Part shown: positions 52,001-64,000 of the stretch, piece by piece | Numbering within the stretch: position 1 is the stretch's first letter | How the letters are laid out: the number at the start of each line of letters is the position of its first letter | DNA from: Solea solea | Lineage: Eukaryota > Chordata > Actinopteri > Pleuronectiformes > Soleidae | Reading direction: 5' to 3' | Length of the DNA: 64,000 bases | Assembly: GCF_958295425.1 (NCBI RefSeq) | Contig: NC_081148.1 | Coordinates: forward strand, 15,136,958 to 15,200,957 | Notes under the pieces: model-generated | The model's input: only the letters and a program-made list of their open reading frames with translations | What the model was told of the DNA's origin: nothing | Database searches by the model: none | Made by a program: the position numbers and the translations under genes

Positions 52001-54606
52001 AGTTTTTTTATGGTCTGTGCCATGACTACAATTAATTAAAGGGGCAACAGACGATTTCCATGTCCCCAGTGATTCTTGTTTGGTGACAGCAGTAAGACAC
52101 CACTAAGCGCACAGGTACTTTTCCTGAGAGCAGATGTTGTGTATTTTCTTCATTATTTTGGATAAGAAAGTAATATTGTTCCTTTTTTCACCTTCTTTGC
52201 AACTACTGCAGTGGCAAAGTGACAAACAGTAAAAAAAAATAACACATCACACACACAATATGTATGACAGAATATATAAGTATACATTTATTGAATATGT
52301 ACAATTTTTAGTTTGATTCTTTTTTATTTCCTTTCTTTCTTTCTTTTGAAACAATAATACAAAATTATCAAATGCACTTCCTGAAAAGTGGTGTCAAACA
52401 TGTACCTTCTTACTGAAAGGAATCACAAATAGAGCCTCTGTGTGTCAATAGCTTGATTTAGATTTGAGAAAATAAAAAGCCCTTTTGTGCTCACTGTTAG
52501 CCATGGTTCATGGGGCAAGGCCAGTGATTTAGAGGCTTAATTTTGCTTCAAGTTTGAAGACAAAGCATAGAATATTATACAGCAGGGTATAGTGGTGTTA
52601 TTTATGTGGCTTTTTTTTGTTGAGGTTTCATAATATGTTATCCTTTTTGCCCAAATTAATCTTTTATATATTTTACTTCCTAAGAGGATCTAAACTCAAC
52701 TAGATGCAGAAAGACGGTCATAAAGTACTCTTGGTAATTGTTCTCTAATATATTTATTTTGAGGAGGCGTAGCGCTGCAAATTGAAAACTACTTTTTCAC
52801 GGACAAAATATTATGCGCAGAAATGATCTGGAATCCCTCTGTAAAATTTGATTTTTGATACACTACATTTCACAATTTTATTGATGTCTATATGAGAGTG
52901 TCAACAAAAAGTAATGTAATGTAGTTATTATACAGGAAGTGTGGATATATGCTGCAATAGTAAAATGTCAACATCTTTATACCATTCACTACAAAAAGTA
53001 GATTGTTAATGTTTTTATGATGGATCATGATATATAAAAAAAAAACATGATTTGTCTCACACTGCAATCATCACAGTGTTTGGTATTTTCTACCTCCAGA
53101 AATAAAAACACAAAGTGATCTAAAATCATTGAATACAGAGGTTAAACTGCTGGTTTTCTTTCTGCATTGTCCCTGACAAACACAAGTGTGGTAGTTTTGA
53201 GGATCACTCTCTTAATCCTCGCAGTTTATTTATTTATTTGATAAGAAAATATTAGATTTAGCTCAGCTTTCCACTCGTCCTCCTTTCAGCGTTCTCACCA
53301 ATAGCCAGAGAGTGAGTGAAACCTTTTTAGATGCAAGTTGTGACTGATGAGCTTTTGATTGGAATCGCGAATGAGACACTTTCATTACTGTCTGTTGAAC
53401 TGCATCCTGTTTGGGGTAGTAAAGTCCATGGATTCCCCCTGAGTGTACAGAGAGAGAGGAGAGAGAATGTCATCACTTTATGATGAGACCCACTTAATGA
53501 CATTTCTCATTTGGTTTCTACCAGAGCCACGGCCGCTCAGAGCCTGGGGATCTGAGAAGCCCAGATCACTTGGGTAAATGAGACGTCTGATGACTGAGAT
53601 CTATCTCTTCCTCTCATTTACACTGACAGAAGTCTGGTCAATTATCTACCTCTCACTCACATTGTTATAAGCCATTAGTCAAAACTGTATAAACAACAGG
53701 AGGAGGGTATTGGGACTTGGTCTGTTTGCTGCTGCAAAACAAAAGGATGTTGTGAGACACAGGAAGGATGTTGCTTTTGCTGTATTGAGAATCGTCCTTT
53801 TTTTTAACTCGATTAGTAAACTTCTGGTGAGTCAAGTACATTAGTTTGACTTACAGGGGCACAAGTGTCACTTTTCTAGTTGAGCTGCGTGACTATACAG
53901 TATATAAAACTATGAATGGACAGACTGTAATAAGATGGGTTGATTTTCAGGTCTAATTTGATTATGCTTTGTAATTAAATTATGCTATAATGCAAAGGTC
54001 CCTTGATATACTTCTCACTTTGTGTAAAGCATTTATTACACCCCATGCTGTGATCAATCAGGTTGTCAAGACAAGTTTTATGAGATGTGTTCACCTCGTA
54101 ATCACCTCCACGGGAAACTGTTTGCATCGGCTCACTTTTCTTTTCAGAGGCCAGTTTCTAGTAAGCAATGACACCAATATGTTGTAGAAAAGCTATTGAT
54201 TGTTTCCCACATTTTAATAGTAGTGGTTCCAGATCTATTTGCAAAATAGCACTCATCATTTCCTCATATTGGAAAAGCGTGACAAGCCGGTTTGCTCCTG
54301 GCAGCATCCCTATTTCATGTCACATTATTCCGTGTTTTGTTAGGGTCACCTTGGCACTAAACAGGGAAGCAGTGCCTGCAGCAGCTGTGATTAGAAAAAT
54401 GTTTATCGGCAAGTGATGTTTCTTTAGCAGAAACAAACGGCACATCGTGATTACTGCTCAATTAGCAGAAGCCAACTCATTTATTTTCAGGTTTAGCCTT
54501 AAGTTCTATTCTTCATTTAAGTTGCTTATTAAAACAAGAGAGCAAAAGGCTTAAACTCGGCAGTGAGTGTATCCCAACTAGGGGGGACATCAGTGGCATA
54601 AGTCGC
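49042..54606. other. Intronic stretch, nothing recognised
   Basis: AT-rich with T runs near 49110 and 49340, ATT trinucleotide units near 50887-50905 and a short CTTT tract near 52331-52347. No gene or delimited transposon was seen. Confidence 0.5.
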
Positions 54607-54879
54607 ATGTTTGTTTTTTTTATCCCCGCTCTCTGTGTGTGCGCTTGTGTACACAGTGCTATCACACGAGTTGGCCACCCGAGGGTGGAGGTGATGCCGT
54701 TGAGTCCATCGGCCCTGGGAGCGGGTACAGGGACACTGAGCTTTGGTGGGGGGTTTCGGACAAGCAGATCGGGGGGGAAGCACACTTCCGGGTGTGGACG
54801 TAGCCCAGACTACAGTGGGGTGGGAGAGATCTTAATCACTTTCTGTTGTGCACTTAAAATTACGGGTTACAGGTTTTAA
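54607..54879. other. GC-rich block open in three frames, no gene called
   Basis: The part 54650-54810 is G-rich (GGGTGG, GGTGGGGGGT, GGGGGGG) in an AT-rich setting. Frames of 90, 90 and 84 codons on both strands overlap it without recognisable motifs. Low stop density follows from composition. Confidence 0.3.
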
Positions 54880-55590
54880 CCTATGTTTTGTTTGTTTAAA
54901 TGTCTTTAAGAAGGCATGTTTTTAAAGTACACTTTACTTTATATATATTGTTACTGTTAATGTTACAGAGAACTTTAAGTCGAATTAGATTTTTTGACAG
55001 AGCTGAAAAAATTAGAAATTATTAATGCCCTAGCCAGCCATGTGTCCGCTTATCATTTTGTTTTTTTTTTATTAGCAAATAACCTAACCCATAACTTCTG
55101 CAGTGTAATATGCTTTTTAATTTTCTATCAAACAAAAACAGCTTTGATTGAATCATAAAACACAGCCATGTTATCATATATCCTACAACACCTTGCTGAT
55201 GCTTTGACACTTTGTTCCTCCTACATTTAACTACATTCTTAAAACCTTACAGTTACAGTAACTGAGATGCTGTGACAACACTTTGCTACAAATATATGAT
55301 GATGCATGATGGAGATCATCATGTGCTAATGTAGATAAAAGCAGACCGTCTTTCCCTTAATTGACCCGTGGTTGTTAAGTCACAGTCTGAAGTGACTCAT
55401 CTCTGTTGTGCAGTTGGAAATAAAACACAGAGAACATACAGTATCTGTGCATTTTTTTGTTAAATCAGCATTGGGATTTATTTCAAAGCTTTGTGAGTTA
55501 CTTGGCACCAACGTCACATTAGAAAGTTTTAGAAATTGTTTTTTTAAACTGAGCTTTGATACATTTGGGAGAAGGTTAGGGTTCGACAAG
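54880..55590. other. Intronic stretch, nothing recognised
   Basis: AT-rich. Mirror open frames of 67 (+) and 75 (-) codons occupy 55380-55611 just before the palindrome, without known motifs. Confidence 0.5.
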
Positions 55591-55591
55591 C

Positions 55592-55662
55592 TCTTTTTCC
55601 ACCACATGTAAAAATGTAACCTTGATCAAGGTTACATTTTTCCACCAAATGTAACCTTGAAC
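55592..55662. repeat. 32-bp perfect palindrome within a local duplication
   Basis: Bases 55610-55641 form a perfect spacer-less palindrome; each 16-base half is AAAAATGTAACCTTGA or its complement. The neighbouring words TTTTTCCACCACATGT (before) and TTTTTCCACCAAATGTAACC (after, continuing TTGAACAA) show that TTCCACCA and ATGTAACCTTGA are also duplicated in direct orientation. So direct and inverted copies of one ~20-nt unit are packed into 70 bases. Confidence 0.92.
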
Positions 55663-57562
55663 AACAATTGCAATGTTTGTGTGTTTTGAGTAGATATGCA
55701 TTATTTAAACTGGGCTTGTCAACCTGGCATCCAGCCACATTTGTCTGTTTTGGATGTTTGTGTGGATTTTGGTGATTCATTTTGACAAAAGTTGCAGTGT
55801 ACAACCTGCATCTTAGTCTTCAAAAACAGAATTATTGCTTCCTACAGGTTGTTTTCTTACTGCCTGTACCCTGCACTGAAAAATTAAACCACAGCTCTCC
55901 TGTTATCAATCCACAGTGACAGAGCATGAGCTAATCCTTGTTTCTGACTGCTAGATCGCCTTGCATCATGTGCATTAAAATTTGTTTTATTCTGCCAATT
56001 TTTTTTTCTATCCCTTTCTCCTCTGATGAGTCGTATGTCTGCTGACTGCTATATCTGCCTCTTGTCTTTTTGGAGTGATGCAATTAGCTTTGTATTCTCT
56101 GTCGGCTTTGTTCTTCTGGGGGAAAAGGATTGCCTGCAAAAAATACCTGTCTGTGCAACCCAATTCTTCTATGCTATAAGCTGACACGAGTGTCACTCTT
56201 AGATAAGTAACAAGTTTAGCAAAGCAGGCGTTTTCATGACGGATCATTTGCATCTCCTTTAGTAAAAATACTGAGTTAAACAGTAAGTAAACCTTTGTTT
56301 TGAGTTGGATATAACAGTTAACACAACCACAAACAGTTTTGCTTTATGCAGCAGCTACAGCTGTTATCCTACAAAACTCACATCCAATAAAGTCTCAATA
56401 TAGTCCGTGTTCCTTCCCCTGCTTCCTTCCTTTTTAACAATGTGTGTCGTGCACCTATCCTAGCAGCATCCTGTCAGAGGAGGTCAAGGCTGAGGGGCAA
56501 AGTGTCAGAGTTTAACTAGCTCCTGTCTTTATGAGTCTTCCCTGTGACTTAACTTTAGAGGTTCAGGGTGTTTTGCATTCCCTGAATGCTGGAAACAAAT
56601 CCACCTCCCGATGCAAAAAAGGGCAGACGGAGCTTGCTGTACACGCCCTGCGGGGTCACGACTACATCTGAGTGTGGAGATCAGATGCTTTCAGATTACT
56701 GTATAAACAGCAGATGACAAGATATTGCACTTGGCTTGTATTGATATTAAAGATGCAAAATGTAAAATTGATCGTGTGTACAGAAGAAAACTTGAATGTA
56801 ACGGAGTCCAGGAAGACAATGGCTTTCTTTGGATATAAAAACATCAACTACTATCTTCCCCCAATGCTGGCACTTTACTTACTGGGCTTGTTGCTGCCTT
56901 CAAGTAGAATTTCTGAGCTTGTATGGGTAGTTGCGCACAGGAGATCCTAAACTCCATCCTAAAATCAAAGTTTTCAGAAAACTTTAGTGAACAAATCATG
57001 AATATGACGGGGAAGTACCCTGTATATTGACCTATTGTTAGGCTTAATATTACATACTGGACCTTATGGTGTGACATGAATTTTTTTTTTTTTTTGAGTC
57101 CTCAGAGGTTTTCAGTTCAGCCCCGCATTGGCTTTGTTAAATAACCAGCTTGTTTGTCCAAATAGCATCGTTCCTTTACTGATCTGTAGAACATCAGTAA
57201 TAAGACTTGAGGTGTCACACTCCACCTGAACTGGCAAGAGTTTTTTTTACCCAGTGGTGATATATTAAACAACAACACCAGCATTTGTGCCCCTGCTGAT
57301 TGTTCCTATGACTCTAATTCTTTAGATCTACAGGAGGTTGGCACCCACTGTGTACTCTTTCTCTCATGCGGGTGAACTTTACTCTCACCCATGAATAATC
57401 TGCCTGCTTCTTCTTCCACTTTCTATCCATTTTACATATAGTTGTTTCCCTTTTGCCTATTTAGGGCATCTTTTCCTTGCTTCATCACATTTTGTATGTG
57501 GGTGTGTTGCATCATGTTCTCAGATGAATCAAGAACTTACCGAGTATGCAACATCACACACT
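55663..57562. other. Intronic stretch, nothing recognised
   Basis: Contains a T17 run near 57080. Frames up to 92 codons (56672-56950) have no family motif. Confidence 0.5.
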
Positions 57563-57860
57563 AGCTGTGTTTACATGGATGCAAGCAATCAGAATAAAAG
57601 CCTGATCGGAATAAAAATATGTCATGTAAACATGGCAATCTGAAAACCCGATCCTGATCCCGTATAGCCCGTTCAGAAACAAATTTCATTCCGTGGGGAC
57701 AAACAGTCACATATAGCATTCGTTTACTACGGAGGCGAAAGTGAAGCTTCTTCTTCTGCTCCCATTTCTGTAGAATTAGACAAAACTGCACATGTCAAAA
57801 TAGTCCATTCCGACTGAGCGCTTGATGGAATGAAGAGATTTTACACATGTAAACATAGCT
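57563..57860. mobile_element. 298-bp MITE with GTTTACATG terminal inverted repeats
   Basis: The left end AGCTGTGTTTACATG (57563-57577) and the reverse complement of the right end at 57846-57860 (AGCTATGTTTACATG) agree at 14 of 15 positions. A further inverted copy, CATGTAAACATGG, lies at 57631-57643. Interior words AATCAGAATAAAAG, CTGATCGGAATAAAA and CATTCCGACTGAG match my memory of a common teleost non-autonomous DNA transposon with TGTTTACATG ends and CGGAATA interior. No transposase and no clear target duplication were seen. Confidence 0.75.
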
Positions 57861-60800
57861 TCTGTCATCAGTTGTTTTGCCTGTGTATGCATGATTGCTT
57901 AAACTGAATTAACACTATGAGACACAGCAGGCTCTGTTATGTCTCCTGTGTGGTGGTTACTTCTTGTGTACTTTGTGTTTATGGTGTGTGTCGATTATGT
58001 GTTTGATTTTGCTGAGAGCACCTCCTCAAAAAGAATCTCACAGAGTTTTAGATTGATAAGGCAATACATTGTTAAATCTTGAAGACCCATATCTCTTAAA
58101 CTGTCGAGTCTAGTGCCAAAACCCTCTCATAGTGTTGATTCCCCAAATCCTTTCAATGATATTATCTTGACTGGCCCTTTTTACAACCTTTTTCTCCTGG
58201 TCAGCACATTGCTCTTTGCCCAGAGTGGAAGAAGCCATTCTACTGGCTGTCACCTCTCACACAGATTCTGTTCTGCTCTTGTCTGGATGATGGATCTAGA
58301 GCAGTCAAAGAGTGCTGACTCCTTACTGACCAGCTCTCCGTCACCACCACATGTCGGCTCCTTAGCCCACCAGCAAGGGCCGCCATGATGGATAGGTCAT
58401 CCATCCCTCAGCTAAGCTTGGAGCCCTTCCTGCAGAGCTTTTGTCTGTCAAGGCCTCCAGTGGCATCTCATAGCTTGACACACAGCAGAAGAAGACAGAC
58501 TAGTAAACACAGCAGCCATATTGTTGTCAGCTCACCCACTGTCATCCTTCTAAGGTCGTTTACAGTTTACCAGCAGGTTCAATCGGAAAGAAATTACAGA
58601 TGCCTTTCCTTGTTGGTCATGCATGATTTCCATTAGTTTTTATAATGTAACTCTGATTAATGCCACACTGATCGCAGAAGGCTTAATGAATTTCACAGTG
58701 CGTCTGAGGTTGTCTGGCAGTGTAACCCCCTTAAATTTAGCTTAGTCCTAATGCCAGTCTAATTAGGAAGAATTTATTTTTTCATCAATGTATCTTTTTT
58801 TTTTTTTTAATTCTAAGCTACTCATTAAAGCATGAAACACTAAGGATGTTTTTGTTTAGTCCACTAACTTTAAACCTTTTTGGATAGCCAACTGATTATG
58901 TTATTTATTTTCCATCAGGCCTGTTGCAATTAAGTTCTGCCAGTAGCCAAATATAAGCTTGTACGAGTAGCTGATGTCAATTGGAATTGGAAAAGATCAC
59001 GTTGTTAGTCATGTAATTTGTGCATTTTTGCTCACAGGCTGTTATTTGAGTGGAAGTCAGTTTTAATCAGTGTGAGATCGGGTCATGGTAATCCAAGGAA
59101 AATGTAAAAATCCGAAATGTATTTGGATATAGATACTTGAATATGAACCGCCTTTCATCTAAGAGGCTTTTTCAGTTCTGACTCACTGGTAACAAACAGG
59201 TAACAAACCTCTTTGTGAATGTTTCCAAGGACATTGGTCCATTGACACTGACACTTACTGTACGAACATGAAGCATCGGTCGCTCTTCTTTAACACCAGA
59301 CCTTACTTGAATGTCAGCACCACTCCCGTCCGTATGAAGTGTGCATTTTTCATTTCCTCTTTTTGTTCCACGCATCGCACAAATGGACCGGTTTCCATTC
59401 GTCTGGTCATCACCATTGTTAAGTCTGTTATTCGAATGATATGAACTCTTAGCCGGATCCTGTCAGTTTGTAATGCATCCTATATAACTTGTTTCATTCA
59501 TCATGAAAAGATGATAGCATAAAGCAAATTGTTCACTTCAGTTGGAGACCCCAGAGTGCCGCACCAGGAGATGTTATTGTGCTGTGGCGAGATATTGTTC
59601 AGCTCATCTTCTCTCTTGGTTTGATACTGGCAGTCTGTCACATTGACTGTGGGACACTCAGGAAATCCTATTCCCTTCAATTATTTTATCCATAAAAAAA
59701 TATATTTAATGAATTAAGTGACACTGAAAATGTCGGTTTATTAAGAATAAAGACTGGTTGGTTTCTTGGATTTTTTTAAAACCCTGACAAAGTGTAACAA
59801 CCAATACGAATTACACTGATCAACACAATGATATTCCACTTGAATATCACAAAATATTATTTGGAACATGCTACTAAGAAAAGATATACCTTATTGTTTC
59901 ACTCTCATAGTTTTTATATTTATACAAAATAGTCATTGTTTAGTTTACTACTGTACACACCTAGTGTTAATATGGATTTTATATAGAGGTTTTTTTCCGA
60001 CATTAGTGATGACATTTTTAATACCATTAATGTTGACACAAATAAAGAAAATAATAAGAAATAGCTAAATATTTTACGAGTTAAGTCTGATATCCAGCCG
60101 TAATGTTTTTAGTCACTAGCAACAAACAACAACTGAAAATGTATCAGTCATTTTCATAGAATTTTCTTTTTCTGGGTTATCAGGCCAAAGCAAATCTAGC
60201 CTCAAGCTTTGCAAGAGATGGGATGTAGCAAGATAATCAAAGAGCTGGCTGAACAGCACTGACAGAGAGGATCCAAATTGCAGACTTGAAGACTGGATGT
60301 CACAATGATTTTTTTTTTTTTTAATACAAGAAAACATGCTCACTGGCAAACAAGTGAACAAGCTGGAAGGCAACAAGACAGACAATAAAAAAAAACAGGA
60401 AAATAGAGTATCTTGCTGAATGTCAGAACCCAAGAAAATCACCAAGGAATATGAGGAGGGACATAAGCATATGATCCAATAAAGAAATGGTGAAAATTGT
60501 AGGATTAACAAGTTCCTCAGGTGATGGCTTCAGACATGAGTGGGTGAGAAAACACAAGTAATTTTAGATGGAGAGCAGATGAGCAGATGGAAGTATGAAC
60601 AGAAAGTCCGGGGGAATCTGGTGGGCAGTAGGACAATGACGGGGTCTAGGGTTGAAAACGAGACTTATCAGTAATGTGGAAGAGACCATTTGCAGATCCG
60701 TTCATTTTTTTCTCCTTAAACTCATCCACTTCATACTGTATGTCAAAAGGCACATACAATAGTTGATAATGAAGCCAACCATGTTGCTAATGTCCAACAT

Positions 60801-61178
60801 AAGATAAAGAAAAGCACACTCGCACTTATTATGTTAGTCTTTGTTTTACAGTAGTTTTATTGTTCCTTCAAAACTGAACACTAATGGAACATTTGCGGAA
60901 AAAATCGAATTAATTGCGTCATGGTGAAAATATCGTATTGTGTAAGCCGTGTTTTTATGTTGTTCTGCAGTTGCCCCGGTTATCCCAATCAGAGGAGGTA
61001 ACATTGGATGTTGAAAAAGTCTGTGAAGTGTGTAATGAGGTGACATCTGATATCCTCTTGGGTCTATGTTGCATTGGGCTGTAAGGCCTCCATCTGTCAG
61101 GGGCCACCAGTGGCTAATCTCTCCCTGCATACTATGAACTGATCCCACTCACCTACACCCTGAATTATTCATCTCTCT

Positions 61179-61183
<5 letters not shown>
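57861..61183. other. Intronic stretch, nothing recognised
   Basis: T-runs occur near 58795-58808 and 60310-60322. The frames at 58113-58388 and 60116-60511 (91 and 131 codons) lack known motifs; the second is a leucine/serine-rich chance frame. Confidence 0.5.

Positions 61184-61209
<26 letters not shown>
61184..61209. repeat. (AC)13 microsatellite
   Basis: An uninterrupted AC tract of 26 bases. Confidence 0.95.
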
Positions 61210-64000
61210 TGAGTGCCCACTCTGAACTCTATTTAGTCGTGGGGGAGAATGTCCTGTTCTACAAGACAAACAGAAAGACTTACTTAAGTGTGAGGTGGCT
61301 GATTTTTATCATGTCCCTATCTCACCGCACTTCTTTACCTCTCCTTGATAATTCACACCTTATGCTGCTCCTTTGTGCTGCTCAGATGACTAAGTGGTGA
61401 AATGGGCTGTGGAAAATGATCATCAATGCAGCTTGGCCCTCTGACAAGACGGGAACATTTTCTCCTCTGCTCTTAAGAAGAGGAACACCCATTCAAGCCT
61501 TGCATGATTGATTGTGCTATTTTTTTCATTTACACACTGCTCCCTACAGTTGTTTAGATTTGCAAGAAATAGGTGTTGTTTTTCCCCGCAGGATTTTTGG
61601 TCAGTTAATGCGTTTCTTTTATCTCACCCTGCATACTTAAGAAGGATATTTCATGACTTATTCAGTAACCGTGCGATGATTTTATGAATTGTGGCCAAAA
61701 ATAATAACTGCTAATTACTAAATCATTCAGTCTGATGCTCTACTGAATATTTCCCTGCAGCTCCTTGTGAGACTTCAGTATATATCCTGACCGTTATCCT
61801 CAATAATCCCCATAGCTGGTGGTTGGGCAGCAGTATTGAGGCTATTAGGGAGCTGTTTACTGTTGCTGCTGTTCGTTTCCAAAAACAAAAGGAGCAATTT
61901 AAAATGATAATGAAGCATTTATTGTCTTATGGGGATGGAAAATGTGGCATGTAGCATGAGCTGGCTCATAAATCTGTGGATGTCACCCGCGGCGTGTAGA
62001 TGGATCTCCTCTCCTGTGGTTGTCCCCAGCCCCACAGAGTGCAGCTTCAGCTGACTAATGAACACAGAGAGTCTTGAGAATGGTAAACAAGTGCCTGATT
62101 AATTGGCTCGCCGCTGCCATTATTTTAGCAGTCGAAATGCAGAATGTCCTTCAATAGACCATTTCCGATCAATTTTAATATTCACTTTTTTGTTTCTGTT
62201 GTTTGGAAAACAGCGTATTGATTGTAGGTCTTTTGTCAAGAGTCCTTTATGGAACTCCAGAAGTTTTTCTTTCAAGAGGCAGGACTTGGTACTAAATTAA
62301 GCAATGGAGGACTATTTGAAACCTGCAATGTCACCCACAATCATTTTTTATGTCAGTCAAGCACAGCAGCTTTGAAACTGTTGACACACTGTTCAAAAGA
62401 CGAGCCACAGTGGATGTCTCTGGATGTCAGAAAACTCTCAACTGTGATTTATTAAATTATCTCTTGATTTTCATCTCATGAAAAATATTATGTGACCATC
62501 TGCCAAAAACTCCAGGCTTGTCCTTGTGAAGCTCACGTCTCACCATGTATACGGCATACTCTATACACAACAGTGACGAGCAGTGACTTTTACTCTGATG
62601 TGCACAGACACACACTTAAAAATACCATACCAAGCCTCTCACTACAGATCGTATATACTGTAATTGTGAGTGCAGTGTTACTGAGGCAGCCCTGTTTGTG
62701 ACAAGTGTAAAACAAGAGTCCTATCCTTGCACTGTAACTTATCATCCTGTTGGCATAGTTATATTTGGCAGCAGTTGTTTATGGCGGACCACAGTACATG
62801 AGAGCAGTTCTTCTAACTATGGTATATGAGAGAGGTGAGAGCTGAGCTGAGGACTTTTACTTTCTATTTACTGTTAAATAGTCACACACCCCTCTCATTC
62901 ATATGCATGTAACCTTATGCAATGAACTGATCATTAAATTAACTGCACCACTGTCATAAAACCATGCTCTCTCAAATTTCTCACCATAGCGTGGGTTTGC
63001 TAGTGTACCTGTTACTGCCGCCTTTTAATGCCGAGGAAGAAAAGACTGGATTCTTTTGCAAGTAAAGTTATAGTATAGTTGTCAAATTGTCCTTGTTTAT
63101 TGCAGTGTGTCATTTGATGCTGGGTTGAGGGCAGCCTGACAAGCACACTTGTCTGACTCTGTAGCAGGCGTAAGCTAGACATCCATCAGATATTCCAGGT
63201 TTTAATCTCCAAAACAAGCTTCTCTCCACTGTGCTTGGTAAACCCCAGATTTTGTCAATGCGGATCAAACCAAAATAAATGACAGAAACTGCATTTGAAT
63301 GGAAGTTTATGGGAAAATGGGAAAAAACCTACTTCTCACTTGATTTATAAGGTCAGTAAATATTTTACTGAGGAGATAATGGTTTCAATCCCTAGTTTCA
63401 GGTCTTTTTACAGCAGAACATGAAGTACATTGTTTTTATTTTATTCCCATTTAGAGGAAATTCGTTGATAAAGCATCTGTGTGACTGACAGCTAGTATCA
63501 TTCAGGTGGCAGGTGATGTTTGTGAATGTTGTTGTCAAAATCTGTCACCGCGCCGGTCAACACACAAATCTTGAGGCCTCTAAAACTGACTTTGTTTTGC
63601 AACCAGAAGACTATGTTCATTTTTATATACAGTCCGTGGATTTGAGATTTGAATGTTGATCTGAGAGGCAATGTGACGATTGATTCCATTTCGGTACTTT
63701 ATCAGTCTGCCGACACACTAATAATATACACATACTCAGCAGTTGGTAAACCCTTAAACTTATTCCTTTGTCTAGCTTTCATATCAGTAATTTGAATGAC
63801 TTTAGACCCTTTAAAGAGGTAAAGATGGTGCCTGCCAAGACCTTGAAGCTTCAAATCCTGCTTGACTGAAACAACCCAAAGAGCCAGAGCTCTTGGCTGC
63901 CTCTCCACACACTGCTTACTGAATCATTGAAGGGCCATTAGATTATCATTGCATGAAAAAGTCCTCAGGACCAGCACTTTAGAGGAAACCTTGAAAAAAA
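61210..64000. other. Intronic stretch to the window end, nothing recognised
   Basis: Unique-looking sequence. The part 61770-62170 is free of simple repeats and could include conserved non-coding sequence, judged by composition only. No next macrod2 exon was found before the end. Confidence 0.45.

Larger units (their letters stand above)
31204..64000 (+). other. macrod2: macrod2 intron downstream of the exon (partial, at least 32.8 kb)
   Basis: The next exon should begin AC plus codons for VIHTVGP, the conserved continuation of the macro domain. I looked for a CAG followed by such a sequence on the + strand and saw none, so the intron appears to continue past the window end. It contains several repeats, a candidate recursive splice site at 40800, and GC-rich blocks without a recognisable product. 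Confidence 0.78.

Noticed and set aside
60116..60511. 131-codon - strand frame rich in Leu, Ser and Phe
   Set aside because: It crosses an A/T run and an AAAAAC-rich stretch and looks like chance reading of purine-rich DNA; no recognisable family.
63382..63400. GGTTTCAATCCC resembling a tRNA/SINE box B
   Set aside because: No box A at the proper distance upstream and no cloverleaf, so neither a tRNA gene nor a supported SINE.
1..64000. FLRT3, which is nested in a MACROD2 intron in mammals
   Set aside because: Its coding region is essentially one long exon of over 600 codons. The longest open frame in this window is 137 codons and none shows leucine-rich repeats, so it is not here.

Overview
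This window is vertebrate genomic DNA, almost certainly from a teleost fish and probably a percomorph. Coding density is close to zero and the sequence is AT-rich. CA/GT microsatellites and mononucleotide runs are scattered throughout, and there are several degraded interspersed elements of types I recognise from many teleost genomes. No bacterial-style gene organisation is present, and nearly all open frames over 60 codons look like chance.

The one gene part I can support firmly is a single 117-nt internal coding exon of macrod2 (mono-ADP-ribosylhydrolase, macro domain) on the + strand at 31087-31203. It encodes the VDGCIH segment, with the two residues known as catalytic in the family, and the segment ending [12 protein letters not shown]. 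It has a branch-point-like CTGAC, a pyrimidine tract and CAG before it, a GTGAGT donor after it, and phase-1 boundaries on both sides. Everything else is therefore read as macrod2 intron: at least 31.0 kb upstream and at least 32.8 kb downstream. MACROD2 is known in mammals for very large introns, so a lone exon in 64 kb is expected. I found no neighbouring macro-domain exon and no FLRT3, the gene nested in a MACROD2 intron in mammals.

Layout. 1-8.5 kb: unremarkable intron. 8.56-10.0 kb: an old repeat with a 15-bp stem and CA/AT tract, then a second CA tract. 12.6-15.1 kb: a G15 run, a TG18 tract, and a perfect 64-bp inverted repeat with a 7-nt spacer (14934-15068), the most striking non-coding structure here. 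17.3-18.3 kb: a retroelement-tail-like motif and an ATTAAT-rich element. 23.5-26.7 kb: a small A-tailed insertion flanked by a 14-bp target duplication, a diverged ~575-bp element, and a complete 307-bp MITE with 18-bp inverted termini at TA. 31.1 kb: the exon. 34.5-38.3 kb: paired repeat fragments, an AT/TG microsatellite and a likely partial MITE. 38.4-49.1 kb: C-runs, a candidate recursive splice site (40800), weak candidate exon-like open stretches, and a GC-rich block with a hairpin. 54.6-57.9 kb: a GC-rich block, a 32-bp perfect palindrome within a local duplication, and a 298-bp MITE. 57.9-64 kb: a CA tract and nothing else recognised.

No operon, phage, CRISPR, tRNA or rRNA feature was seen. 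Family assignments of repeats rest on memory of common teleost sequences and on visible terminal repeats; no database search was possible.
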